Counted from the first letter of the stretch, positions 23,302-31,048 are shown. The stretch is DNA of 34,160 bases from Wenzhouxiangella sp. (GCA_007128175.1 SKXY01000117.1:1-34160), one strand, 5' to 3'. A program made the numbers and translations. The notes: generated from the letters alone by a model not told the origin.

Positions 23302-25683
23302 TCACTCGCTGTCGTCAACATAATCGGAGTGTCTGACCCGCCCCTGGTAGTGATCGAGCCAGTCCAGCGATTCGGCAATGACCTCGTTCCAGTCGGGGAT
23401 ATGCCCGCCCTCGAGCAGGACCATGCGGCGATCCTCCTCGGCAGTCCCTAGCAGTTCAAACAAGGGCAGGCGCCCCTTTTCGGGCGGGCCATACAGGACA
23501 TCGTCGCGCCCGCTGATGCTGAGAACCGGCACCTCGACCCGGGGTGCGAAATTGATGGGAAAGGCTTCCGGCGGATAGCCCGCGGTCCAGCGCGCCGGCC
23601 CGCCGGCAAGCCAGATCTGCGGCCCCAGCCGATCATCAATGGCGGCAAAGTTCGGTGCCAGTGTGGCGCTCAGGCTGAATGCCAGAAGGGCGATCGTTTC
23701 ATGGTCGATGTCATCTCGGGTTTCCAGGTAATCCAGTGTGCGCGCCAGATCCTGGTACCACAGGAAAACCAGCTCGTGCCGGCTTGCCAGATCAATGGGT
23801 GACCATTGGGGCACGTAGCGCTCGTAGGTGTGCTTGAAGATCGGGTAGACCAGGACCCGGCCACTGCGCACCAGAAAGTCCAGCATCGCCAGATCAACCG
23901 GCGTGTCACTGCTGCCCGGCGCAAGAACATTGCCCCCCGGTGCGTAAACGACGGTTTGATACGGGGGGATGGCGCCATTGGGAATGTAGACGTGGGCCAG
24001 GACCCGGTCACCGCCGTAAGCTGCATTGAACGATACGGTTTCCCGCCGCCAGTGGCCCGTCTCCTCGACCCGCTCTTCCTCGACGTCCAATGGTCCGGCA
24101 TCGTAGTCGTAGAAGCGCGCAAGAATGGCGAAGACGTCGTCATCGACCGGCTCGTACTGGTTAAAGTCGTGGAAAGCCTGCTCGACCGGTTCACGCAACG
24201 CGTCGGCCAGGGGCTCGCTGAACCTGGCACAGCGCACTCCGTAGTTCTCGCCGCGTTCGATCGGCACCCGAGCATCGGGCAGGTAGTACATGTAATCCGG
24301 CTCATCCCAGGCACCACCTGCGATGTGACGCCGCTGACCCGTTGCATTCCAGGTCCATTCCTTGACGTTACCGGCCATGTCATAGGCACCGAAGCGCGAG
24401 ATACCAGCATACTCGCCCGGCGGTGCCAATCCACGGCCGGAAAAATTGCCCGCGCGCCGGATATCGACATAGATTTCACGCGCAAAACCGGCTGCGCGAC
24501 GCCAGTGATACAGAGTGGGCAAATCCTTGCCCAAGAAACGACAGTACGCAGCTGCCTCGTACCAGTTGATACCCGCGACCGGCAGGTCCTCGGCCCCATC
24601 AGGAGACCGACCCAGTTCCCAGCCGGCCGGGCCGGGACGACCGGTGCGATCGCGGAATTCGCGTTGCACGCGCTCCCAGCGCAATCGGCCTTCGTCCAGG
24701 GCATCGCGCCAATAGCTGACATCTTCGTAGCCACCGGCGGCCACGAAGCTAGCGAACTCCCGGTTGGTGACCTCATGGCGATCAATCCAGAAGCCTGCGA
24801 GCGAATTGGAGTCCTCGGCCAGACTCTCCCTTCCGGCGGGTACCCACACCATGCCCTCGATCTTTTCATTTTCCGGCGCCAGCTCAATGGCCAAACTGCG
24901 CCATTTTGTCGAGAAAGTACCCTCACCAGTAACATACCCGTCCGCCTCGGCTCGCCACTGCAAGTGACCGATCGGCAGCAAAACCCCCTCCAGTGGCGTG
25001 GTGCCGAGCTTGCGCCAGGGTTCATCGGATGCTGCATACGGCTTGAAGTCAATGCGGACGCCAGCCGGGTCGGATTCGATCGTGACCGGCACCGTTGCTG
25101 CTGCATACAGCTGTTCCAGGTCCCGCTGATCCGGTGCCAGCGCAAGCGCTTTTTCGGCCAGCATGAAGGCCTCGACGAAGCGAAACTCTCGGTTGAGCTG
25201 CTCAATCTCGATCGATGCTTCCTGACGAGCCCAGACCCGGTCCTGGCGATACTCAACCAGCCACGCCCCACCCAACACGGCGACTAGAACCAGCACGGTT
25301 GTCGGGACGAGCACTCGCGGAGACGCGATCCTGCGTCGCCAAGAGCCGGATTGGGCCAGCTCCCCGACCGGCACCACCGGAGCAATAAAGCGGTAGCCCT
25401 TGCCGGGCACCGTCTCGATGTACTGGGGATCATGGGCCGAGTCACGCAAGGCCTGGCGCAGCTTGCGCACCACGGTGTAGAGATTGTCTTCGAGCAGGCC
25501 GACATGATCATCCGGCCAGAGCGTGCGGTAGAAGGTGTCGTGAGGCACGATTTCGCCCGGGCGCTCGAGCAGCATGGCGAGCACCTTCAGCGGCATTTCC
25601 TGCACGCGCTGCCGCCTGCCTTTCCGTAAAAGCAACAACCGCCGGGAATCAAACTCGAATGACCCGAATCGCTTCCTGGGCAT
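23302..25683 (-). CDS. Membrane regulator fusing winged helix, PEGA, SUMF1 and alpha/beta hydrolase
   Basis: A 793-residue multidomain protein (numbered from 25683). An OmpR/CadC-type winged helix occupies about 4-101 (FGSFEFDSRRLLL; LEDNLYTVVRKLRQAL; YIETVPGKGYRF). One membrane helix follows (about 124-143), then a helical linker. A PEGA domain is at about 198-269 (VTIESDPAGVRI; GTTPLEGVLLP). An SUMF1/FGE-like domain covers about 276-487 (VWVPAG; FWIDRHEVTNREF; PVAGINWYEAAAYCRFLG; YDMAGNVKEWTWN; GVRCARF). A C-terminal hydrolase covers about 545-790, with Ser670 in AFSLS, Asp728 in GRDD and His761 in EGGHIP. The elbow is A-x-S-x-S rather than G-x-S-x-G. The DNA-binding domain would be cytoplasmic and the rest periplasmic: a one-component sensor with an enzyme-like input. 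The start is set by GGAGGAG 10 nt upstream. It is divergent from the cupin genes. A decayed relative lies at 18144-18422. Confidence 0.88.
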   Translation of the reverse strand: MPRKRFGSFEFDSRRLLLLRKGRRQRVQEMPLKVLAMLLERPGEIVPHDTFYRTLWPDDHVGLLEDNLYTVVRKLRQALRDSAHDPQYIETVPGKGYRFIAPVVPVGELAQSGSWRRRIASPRVLVPTTVLVLVAVLGGAWLVEYRQDRVWARQEASIEIEQLNREFRFVEAFMLAEKALALAPDQRDLEQLYAAATVPVTIESDPAGVRIDFKPYAASDEPWRKLGTTPLEGVLLPIGHLQWRAEADGYVTGEGTFSTKWRSLAIELAPENEKIEGMVWVPAGRESLAEDSNSLAGFWIDRHEVTNREFASFVAAGGYEDVSYWRDALDEGRLRWERVQREFRDRTGRPGPAGWELGRSPDGAEDLPVAGINWYEAAAYCRFLGKDLPTLYHWRRAAGFAREIYVDIRRAGNFSGRGLAPPGEYAGISRFGAYDMAGNVKEWTWNATGQRRHIAGGAWDEPDYMYYLPDARVPIERGENYGVRCARFSEPLADALREPVEQAFHDFNQYEPVDDDVFAILARFYDYDAGPLDVEEERVEETGHWRRETVSFNAAYGGDRVLAHVYIPNGAIPPYQTVVYAPGGNVLAPGSSDTPVDLAMLDFLVRSGRVLVYPIFKHTYERYVPQWSPIDLASRHELVFLWYQDLARTLDYLETRDDIDHETIALLAFSLSATLAPNFAAIDDRLGPQIWLAGGPARWTAGYPPEAFPINFAPRVEVPVLSISGRDDVLYGPPEKGRLPLFELLGTAEEDRRMVLLEGGHIPDWNEVIAESLDWLDHYQGRVRHSDYVDDSE

Positions 25684-25800
25684 CGGACCTGGACTCCTCC
25701 CGCCCCTTGCACCGCCTGCTGGAATCCTAGCATGCACGGTCGGCAGCGGCATCCGCCGACCATCCGCATGCCCAACAAGCTGTTTTTGATCTATTTTTCA

Positions 25801-25830
25801 GTTCAGACCCCAAGTTCAGGCCGGGTTCAT
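25801..25830 (+). promoter_or_regulatory. Direct GTTCA repeats between regulator and cupin genes
   Basis: GTTCAG (25801), GTTCAG (25814) and GTTCAT (25825) recur at 13- and 11-nt steps in the 223-nt divergent gap. OmpR-type winged helices commonly bind direct repeats about one helical turn apart, so this is a candidate operator for the regulator encoded at 23302-25683. The pattern is seen; the role is inferred. Confidence 0.3.
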
Positions 25831-25906
25831 GGCCTTCCTCGACGGCTCATGGTGGGATTGATCGCGAGCCTGTGTGAAGACGCAACCAATCCTGAGGAGG
25901 CCTCCG

Positions 25907-26731
25907 ATGAGATCGACCCGCTCCACCCATGTACTGGTCAGCATCGCCACCGTGATTTGCCTCGCCGGCATATATCTCCCGGCGCACGCCGACGACCTGG
26001 CTTTCGCCATCAACCCGAACGACCCGGATCTGGAATGGCACCCCTGCCCCGAGTTCTTTCCGGACGAATGCGGCATGGCCATTCTTCAGGGCAATCCAGG
26101 CGCGCGCTATTCGGATGTGCTGCTGAGACTGCCTCCCAACTCCACTATTCCCGAACATACGCACACTTCCGCCGAACGCATGGTGCTCATCGCCGGCGAG
26201 CTTCATATCCACCCGCACGGCCAGGACAGCGTCGTCATGCGAGATGGCACTTATGCCTACGGTCCGGCCCGCGCGCCCCACGCCGCCGAGTGCAAGGACG
26301 AGGGGTACTGCTATCTGTTCATCGCATTCGAGGATCCGGTCGATGCGTTTCCCGTCTGGGCCAGCCTGGCCGGACTCTGGGATGACCCCGCCACGTCCGG
26401 ACAGGGCTGGACGTTCCAGGCTGCCCCCAACGGGTTTTACGGTCATTTCTTCGGCTATTCCCCCGACGGCAACCCGATCTGGCTAATCACCGAGGAAGTC
26501 ATCGACGACATCGAACTGGGGCAGGAAGTGACCTACAACCTGCGCCACGGCGTAAACGGCACGTTCGAACAGCCGGTATCGCCCGAGGACCTGGAGTCAT
26601 GGGGCGAAGTGCAGTTCACCTTTCACAATTGCCATGAGGCCACCGCAGTGATCTCGGGCCTCGATGGCAGCGCCACGCACCAGTTACAGCGAGTCGCGCC
26701 TTCGGTGGACGGACTGCATGCCTGTCAGTGA
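25907..26731 (+). CDS. Secreted cupin fused to a GQGW-type C-terminal domain
   Basis: A 274-residue exported protein with a signal peptide (about 1-28, ending AHA). The cupin domain (about 30-150) has the exact motif-1 pattern HxH-x3-E-x6-G (His84, His86, Glu90) and a later His125, a likely metal site. Four cysteines (47, 55, 129, 135) are placed to form disulfides and are conserved in the next gene's product. The C-terminal domain (about 155-270) begins GLWDDPATSGQGWTF and contains YSPDGNPIWLI. This GxWxxPxxSGQGW-type module occurs in secreted proteins of this bacterial group and its function is not known to me. GAGGAGG lies 6 nt before the ATG. It forms an operon with the paralogous cupin, 46 nt downstream. 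Confidence 0.85.
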   Translation: MRSTRSTHVLVSIATVICLAGIYLPAHADDLAFAINPNDPDLEWHPCPEFFPDECGMAILQGNPGARYSDVLLRLPPNSTIPEHTHTSAERMVLIAGELHIHPHGQDSVVMRDGTYAYGPARAPHAAECKDEGYCYLFIAFEDPVDAFPVWASLAGLWDDPATSGQGWTFQAAPNGFYGHFFGYSPDGNPIWLITEEVIDDIELGQEVTYNLRHGVNGTFEQPVSPEDLESWGEVQFTFHNCHEATAVISGLDGSATHQLQRVAPSVDGLHACQ

Positions 26732-26777
26732 ACCCCGCCGTAACTTCTTACACAGCACATACCAAGGAGATTGACCC

Positions 26778-27236
26778 ATGAAACTCCCCCTGCCTTCAAT
26801 CCTGACCCTGAGCGCCATGATGCTGGTCCTGGTTGCCTACCATGCGACGGCCGACGAACACGTCTTTGCCATCGACCGGGACGACCCGGACCTGGAATGG
26901 ATTCCTTGCACGGACGTTGCCGACTTTTTCCCGGCCGACTGTCAGGCCACCGTTCTGCAAGGCAATCCGGGAGAACGATACGCTGACGTGCTGATGCGCA
27001 TACCGGCCAACGCACTTATCCCCAATCACTATCACACCTCTGCCGAGCGCATGGTACTGATCGCCGGCGAGCTCCATATCCATCCCGACGGTCAGGATAC
27101 GGTTGTCATGACCGAGAGCTCCTACGCCTACGGACCGGCACTGGCCCATCACAGCGCCGAATGCGTAAGTGATGTTGACTGCTACCTGTTCATCGCTTTC
27201 GAAGAGCCGGTCGACGCAATTCCGGTGGAAGACTGA
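26778..27236 (+). CDS. Secreted single-domain cupin
   Basis: A 152-residue exported cupin with a signal peptide (about 1-25, ending ATA). It is a close paralogue of the cupin half of the preceding protein, sharing DDPDLEW, QGNPG-RY-DVL, HTSAERMVLIAGELHIHP and CYLFIAFE-PVDA-PV. Metal ligands are His84, His86, Glu90 and probably His125. The four cysteines are kept. It lacks the GQGW domain, so the pair offers a one-domain and a two-domain version. AAGGAG lies 8 nt before the ATG, and a strong hairpin follows 25 nt after the stop. Periplasmic cupins can be enzymes or sugar or metal binders; nothing here decides between these. Control by the divergent membrane regulator is plausible. Confidence 0.85.
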   Translation: MKLPLPSILTLSAMMLVLVAYHATADEHVFAIDRDDPDLEWIPCTDVADFFPADCQATVLQGNPGERYADVLMRIPANALIPNHYHTSAERMVLIAGELHIHPDGQDTVVMTESSYAYGPALAHHSAECVSDVDCYLFIAFEEPVDAIPVED

Positions 27237-27261
27237 GAAGACCGGAGTCTTCCACGCAAAC

Positions 27262-27300
27262 TTTCGCCCGCTCGCACAGGTTATCCGCGAGCGGGCGAAA
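27262..27300. terminator. Strong 14-bp hairpin after the cupin operon
   Basis: TTTCGCCCGCTCGC (27262-27275) pairs perfectly with GCGAGCGGGCGAAA (27287-27300) across an 11-nt loop. It lies between the cupin stop (27236) and the convergent SRPBCC pseudogene end (27451), so it can serve both strands. The stem ends in T and A runs of three, giving a short U stretch in either direction. Confidence 0.65.
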
Positions 27301-27450
27301 TTGCGGCGACCAGCAACAGCGACGCGTATCGGCCAATCAATTCCAAGCCGGCGGGTATATGGATCAAACTCTGCTGTCGCGGTGCTTACGGGGGTTCAGG
27401 CAACTGGCTGGCCGGCCAGCTCAACCCCGGATGGCGGCTTGCACAAAGAG

Positions 27451-27898
27451 CTACATCTCGTCGGGAATATCCGGTTCCACCAGCAGGGCCAGCAGATCCA
27501 GCGACTATTGCCACCCCAGTTTGAAGGCCTCGGGCGGAATGACGTCGGGCAGACCTTCCTGGGTGATTTCCAGTTCGGTACCACAGGATACGGCCCGGAA
27601 ACTGACGGTCATTTTCATTTCACCGGGCAGGTTGGGGTCGTCGAAACGGTCAAGCGAGACAATGTGTTCGTTAGCGATCAGTTCGAGATACTCGCTGCCA
27701 AAGGAATGCGCGGTGCCGGTGCCGAAATTGATAAACGACATACGGTAGCTGCCGCCTTCTGTGGCATCGAGATGATCGATCCGGGCCACGCAGCCATGCG
27801 GCGCGTTCCACTTGACGATGGCTTCGGGTTCGAGCAAGGCACGGTAAGCCCGCTCCGGCAGCGCAGAACACGCGATGGATATCGATAGTGCTGGGCAA
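27451..27898 (-). pseudogene. AHSA1/SRPBCC-family protein with a frameshift and an amber codon
   Basis: Conceptual translation gives a typical SRPBCC (activator of Hsp90 ATPase homologue 1-like) protein: STIDIHRVFCA, then ALPERAYRALLEPEAIVKW, YRMSFINFGTGTAHSFG-EYLEL, DRFDDPNLPGEMKMTV, CGTELEITQEGLPDVIP and LGWQ-SLDLLALLVEPDIPDEM. Two lesions break it. Near 27858-27864 the frame shifts, consistent with loss of 2 nt in a GCGC run. At 27505-27507 a TAG replaces the residue after LGWQ, where relatives commonly have Glu, cutting off the last 17 residues. The likely original start is TTG at 27898, nine nt after GGGAGG. The rest is well preserved, so decay is recent or one lesion is a sequencing error. 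Confidence 0.8.
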
Positions 27899-27968
27899 GG
27901 GAGTGTTCCTCCCTGGATCAGCACTTTCCATCCAATCGTTTCATCAAGCCCGCCTCCGAAAGGCACCG

Positions 27969-28220
27969 TCAGCGCTTGCCGCGTATCAAACCGATAATGA
28001 GAAGCAGGATCACCGCGCCGATCATGGCCGTGATGATGGCGTTGACGATGCCCGCACCGATCGCGACACCGAGCTGGCCGAAAAGCCAGCCGCCGATAAA
28101 CGCACCAATGATGCCGACAACGATGTTGATCAGAATACCCTGACCACCGCCTTTGACGATCAGTCCTGCCAGCCAGCCCGCGATACCTCCAACGATCAAC
28201 CAGATCAGAATGCCTTCCAT
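27969..28220 (-). CDS. GlsB/YeaQ/YmgE-family small membrane protein
   Basis: An 83-residue hydrophobic protein with the family pattern of Gly-rich membrane helices: ILIWLIVGGIAGWLAGLIVKGGGQG, NIVVGIIGAFIGGWLFGQLG and a last helix IITAMIGAVILLLIIGLIRGKR. Members are associated with stress responses (transglycosylase-associated, GlsB/YeaQ/YmgE) and sit in the inner membrane; the molecular role is unclear. GGGAG lies about 8 nt before the ATG. It is followed 70 nt later by the SRPBCC pseudogene on the same strand. The 199 nt upstream (28221-28419) hold its promoter region and no other gene that I can see. Confidence 0.92.
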   Translation of the reverse strand: MEGILIWLIVGGIAGWLAGLIVKGGGQGILINIVVGIIGAFIGGWLFGQLGVAIGAGIVNAIITAMIGAVILLLIIGLIRGKR

Positions 28221-28419
28221 AGCAACATCTCCCAGGGTTCAAATGAACGCCGTCACGAACATGCACCGCCGACGCTGACTCCGAAGATATCCTTGTTCAC
28301 CCTTCAAATGCAATCGTGCCTTGGTTATGACTTGCCGACTGTCCGCAAGGTGCAAACCCTGGATGGCAGTCCGGAAGTTCGGCGCGCGTTGAAGACTTGT
28401 CAGGCCGTGATACCTTGCC

Positions 28420-29007
28420 TCACTGTTCAAACTCGCTTTCGATGCAATCGAGTTCAAGTAGCTGGCGCTGGCCTTTTTCGCGGATGAAGGCGCCGATGGC
28501 CATGCCCATACCGCACCACAGCGCGGCGAAGACGAGTGCGCCGGCGCGGCTGCGCAGGAACGGGCCGATCGGGGCCGGATCCAGCCAGGCGGCGATCAGC
28601 ATCCAGATCATGACGAACACGAGGATGAGAGCGGACATCCAGAAAGCCATCCGGCCGGCGCGCATACGCATACGGGCATCGCGTCGGGCATGATCGAGCA
28701 CGGCGGAGGCCGATTCGTCGACTCTCCACCGAGCCTGCACTCGCAACCGCACTGAATAGATCGCCGCCATGACAAATACGGCGGCAAAAAAGCCCCAGTA
28801 GATCCATTCCATGGCTCCGGAAAGCCAGGTGAGCGACCAGGCCAGTAGGCCGGCCACTAAGGCCAGTGCAAGGAACTCCAGCGCAGCCATGGCCCAGCGT
28901 CGCCGCAGGCGCTTTTTCAAAGTATCCAGGGACGGCGTGGACGTCGGGCCGACCTGTTGCCAGTCGGCGCGGAGTTGATCCATGGGATCGGATTGATATT
29001 GGTTCAT
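28420..29007 (-). CDS. Four-helix membrane protein coupled to sigma gene (possible anti-sigma)
   Basis: A 195-residue protein with a cytoplasmic N-terminus of about 38 residues (MDQLRADWQQVGPTSTPSLDTLKKRLRRRW) and four predicted membrane helices (about 39-63, 68-88, 120-142 and 157-175). Its ATG overlaps the stop of the sigma-like gene (ATGA), which fixes the start although the frame is open far upstream. An anti-sigma or sigma-associated membrane role is inferred only from this coupling and the charged N-terminal segment; no known anti-sigma domain is seen. If the sigma gene upstream is damaged, this partner may be on its way out too. Confidence 0.72.
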   Translation of the reverse strand: MNQYQSDPMDQLRADWQQVGPTSTPSLDTLKKRLRRRWAMAALEFLALALVAGLLAWSLTWLSGAMEWIYWGFFAAVFVMAAIYSVRLRVQARWRVDESASAVLDHARRDARMRMRAGRMAFWMSALILVFVMIWMLIAAWLDPAPIGPFLRSRAGALVFAALWCGMGMAIGAFIREKGQRQLLELDCIESEFEQ

Positions 29008-29834
29008 GATGACAAGTTCTCGGTCAGGCGGGCACGGGCGCGATTGATGCGCACGGCCACGTTGTTTTCGGAAGTCTGGAGGATCTCGGCGATCTCGACA
29101 TGCGAGAACCCTTCGAGGAACAGGGTGATGGCTTCGCGCTGACCCAGCGGCAGCGACTGGACCGCCGCAACCAGGCGGCGCTGGCGCTCGCCATGCTCGG
29201 CGTGGCTGTAAGGACAAGGCTTCGGGTCGGCCGTCTCCGCCGCCAGCGGGGTGGACTTTGGCAGGCCGGCCCGGCGGGCGACATGACTTAACGCACGGTT
29301 GCGAGCAATCCGAAACACGTAGGCTTTCAGTCGCCGCTGATCATCAAGGCGCGGCAGTGCCTGCCAGATAGCCGCGAGCATGACCTGCAGCAGGTCTTCG
29401 CGCAGTCCGGCATCGAATTCGAAGCTTCCGGCCAGGCGCCACAGGGCCGGCCCGGCGTTGAGCACGCCCGGGCCGTCATTCAGATCGGTCCAGTGAAACG
29501 CAAAGCGGGCCGCGTCAGCCGAACCTTCGGCAGGAATGGCGGCATCCAGAGCCAGCCAGTCCTCGCCGATGCGCACCTCGGTCCAGGCGTGGCCGGCAAG
29601 CATGCCATGGGCGTAGACGTAACCGGTAACGTATCGCGCCGGAATGCCGACGGCCCGGTCCAGCGCGGTCAGCAGCACCGTGTACTCGGTGCAGGTCCCG
29701 CGCCGGTTGGCCAGCACCTCGCTGGAACTGGCCAGCACAACGCCGGCATCGAACGACAGGTGATCGGCCACACAGCGTTGCAGTTTCAATGCCGCCTGCC
29801 AGCGGGACGCTCTGGCGCGGCTGGCGGTGTTCAA
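29004..29834 (-). CDS. In-frame fusion: transglutaminase-like core joined to ECF sigma factor
   Basis: A single 276-residue frame with two unrelated halves. Residues about 11-125 are a transglutaminase-like domain with an intact triad: Cys48 in RRGTCTEY, His82 in GHAWTEV and Asp97 in WLALDAA. Residues about 131-276 are an ECF sigma factor: region 2 from REDLLQVMLAAIWQALPRL and YVFRIARNRALSHVARR, then region 4 with LPLGQREAITLFLEGFSHVEIAEILQTSENNVAVRINRARARL. Only the first 10-40 residues of a normal sigma factor are missing. The half upstream is the C-terminal part of the secreted protein whose N-terminus is at 29944-30729, so deletion probably joined two neighbours. The TTG at 29834 lacks a ribosome binding site; GTG at 29465 could give a short sigma alone (153 residues). 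The stop overlaps the next start (ATGA). Confidence 0.75.
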   Translation of the reverse strand: MNTASRARASRWQAALKLQRCVADHLSFDAGVVLASSSEVLANRRGTCTEYTVLLTALDRAVGIPARYVTGYVYAHGMLAGHAWTEVRIGEDWLALDAAIPAEGSADAARFAFHWTDLNDGPGVLNAGPALWRLAGSFEFDAGLREDLLQVMLAAIWQALPRLDDQRRLKAYVFRIARNRALSHVARRAGLPKSTPLAAETADPKPCPYSHAEHGERQRRLVAAVQSLPLGQREAITLFLEGFSHVEIAEILQTSENNVAVRINRARARLTENLSS

Positions 29835-29943
29835 CGGCCAGCACCAGGCGCTCAGCTTCCCTAGCCAGGACCCGCTGGTGTCGACTTTCCATGTCCGGCC
29901 AGCCCAGTCCGGGATTGCGATGGTGCAATTCCAGTTCCAGGTA

Positions 29944-30729
29944 CTACATCCGGCGCGGCGTCGGCAACCGCACGCCGGTTTTCAGTATCGTCGCCTCGAA
30001 GATCTCATCGGGCAGCTCTGCCCCCGACCGGGCAAGGGCAGCGGCAACCTCATCAGCGATCACCGTTTCGGTGATGCCGAAGGGACCGGGCATGCGCGTA
30101 ATCACGTTGCGCCCGTTGGGGTCAATCACCCGCGTCAGGGGCGCCGGCAGGCCCGGCAGGTATTCCTCGACCAGGCGCAGCGATTCTTCGCCGACGGTTT
30201 CGAAGCCAACCAGTTCGGCCCGCACCTCGCCGATCTGCATGGTCATGGCGACAAACGTTTCGTACCGAATGGAATCGCCGGGACTGGACAGATCGGCCAG
30301 TAGATCAGCGACCGCAGCAGGGCCTTTCAACGGCCCGGACAATGCGCGCCGCCAATCCGGCACATCTGGCATTTGCGAACGCGTGACCCACTCATCTCCG
30401 TCGCGATGGGCCTCGGTAGTCATGAGCTGATCGGAAGTCTGGATATCCGGGCGCACGGCGAGCAATTCGCCCTCGGCTCTTTCAATGCTTTCCTGGTAGG
30501 TGCTGGTCTCGATGCGAGTGTCGAGCCGATTGATCACCATCACCACCGACTCGCTGGTCACGCGTTGTTCATCGCGTCGGCCATGGACCTCGTGAGCCGA
30601 ACCGACGGCGGTTCCGTCGATGCTCAGCACGTGCCGGCGCTCGCTGGCGGACGGGGCGGTCAGGGCGTAGTCGCTGGCCAGCAACAGCAGCAGAATCAAG
30701 GCCGCGCTCAAAGCTCTTTCGATGGTCAT
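29944..30729 (-). CDS. N-terminal fragment of a secreted transglutaminase-like protein
   Basis: An open 261-residue frame with a signal peptide (about 1-25). The sequence fits the N-terminal domain of secreted transglutaminase-like proteins: a hydrophobic start, IDGTAVGSAHEVHG, EYLPGLPAPLTRVIDPNGRNVI, and TGVRLPTPRRM. It stops there at TAG (29944-29946). The same frame then continues YLELELHHRNPGLGWPDMESRHQRV, which reads as the expected next part of the protein, until a frameshift near 29800-29850. The catalytic core then follows in the frame of the sigma fusion. The gene is therefore interrupted by at least one nonsense codon and one frameshift, with some of the middle probably deleted. As it stands, the product has no catalytic residues. 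Confidence 0.7.
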   Translation of the reverse strand: MTIERALSAALILLLLLASDYALTAPSASERRHVLSIDGTAVGSAHEVHGRRDEQRVTSESVVMVINRLDTRIETSTYQESIERAEGELLAVRPDIQTSDQLMTTEAHRDGDEWVTRSQMPDVPDWRRALSGPLKGPAAVADLLADLSSPGDSIRYETFVAMTMQIGEVRAELVGFETVGEESLRLVEEYLPGLPAPLTRVIDPNGRNVITRMPGPFGITETVIADEVAAALARSGAELPDEIFEATILKTGVRLPTPRRM

Positions 30730-30794
30730 CGTGAGTTTCCTCGGTAGTTGCCGCAGTGGGATCTACCCATACAGTCACGATGTCGGCGCAAACC

Positions 30795-31048
30795 TTACAC
30801 CCAGCTTGTGGCGGGCCTCGTTGTGCGCCATGGGCGAGCGAAATCAGCAAAGCCGACCTCGCGCCATTTGCCTTGCGAGCCTCGGATGCCGGTTCCTCGA
30901 CGCTGCAGACGGCGCGGCCACTTTCGGCAAGTCATGCCTGGAGTTGGGGCGAGAACCACGACCAACGCTCTCATGCCCGGCCGGTGCGGTAGATTTCATC
31001 ACCGAAACCGACCAGATACACCCCGACTGGATGCGGACCCTTCCCGGC
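30795..31048 (-). pseudogene. Decayed alpha/beta hydrolase related to the 15246 esterase
   Basis: Translated from the right, the minus strand reads GKGPHPVGVYLVGFGDEIYRTGRA, stop, ERWSWFSPQLQA, stop, LAESGRAV, then after a shift GIRGSQGKWREVGFADFARPW. The intact esterase at 15246-16253 has GSGPFPAVVFLAGSGDESYR, ERRSWFWPELQAWF, RGHAV and GVGRSEGDWRKQDFGDRA in the same order. The nucleophile elbow and everything after it are missing, as is the signal peptide. The remnant begins 11 nt after the pgk stop and fills most of the 329-nt gap between 30729 and 31059; nothing else is seen there apart from the presumed promoter of the 30729 gene. Confidence 0.75.

Noticed and set aside
23806-25287. Long open frame (493 codons) on the plus strand
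   Set aside because: It is antisense to the multidomain regulator with five recognisable parts; no domain of its own.
28221-28419. A small gene in the gap before the GlsB-like gene
   Set aside because: The short frames here lack a ribosome binding site and any recognisable pattern; the gap is treated as promoter and 3' flank.
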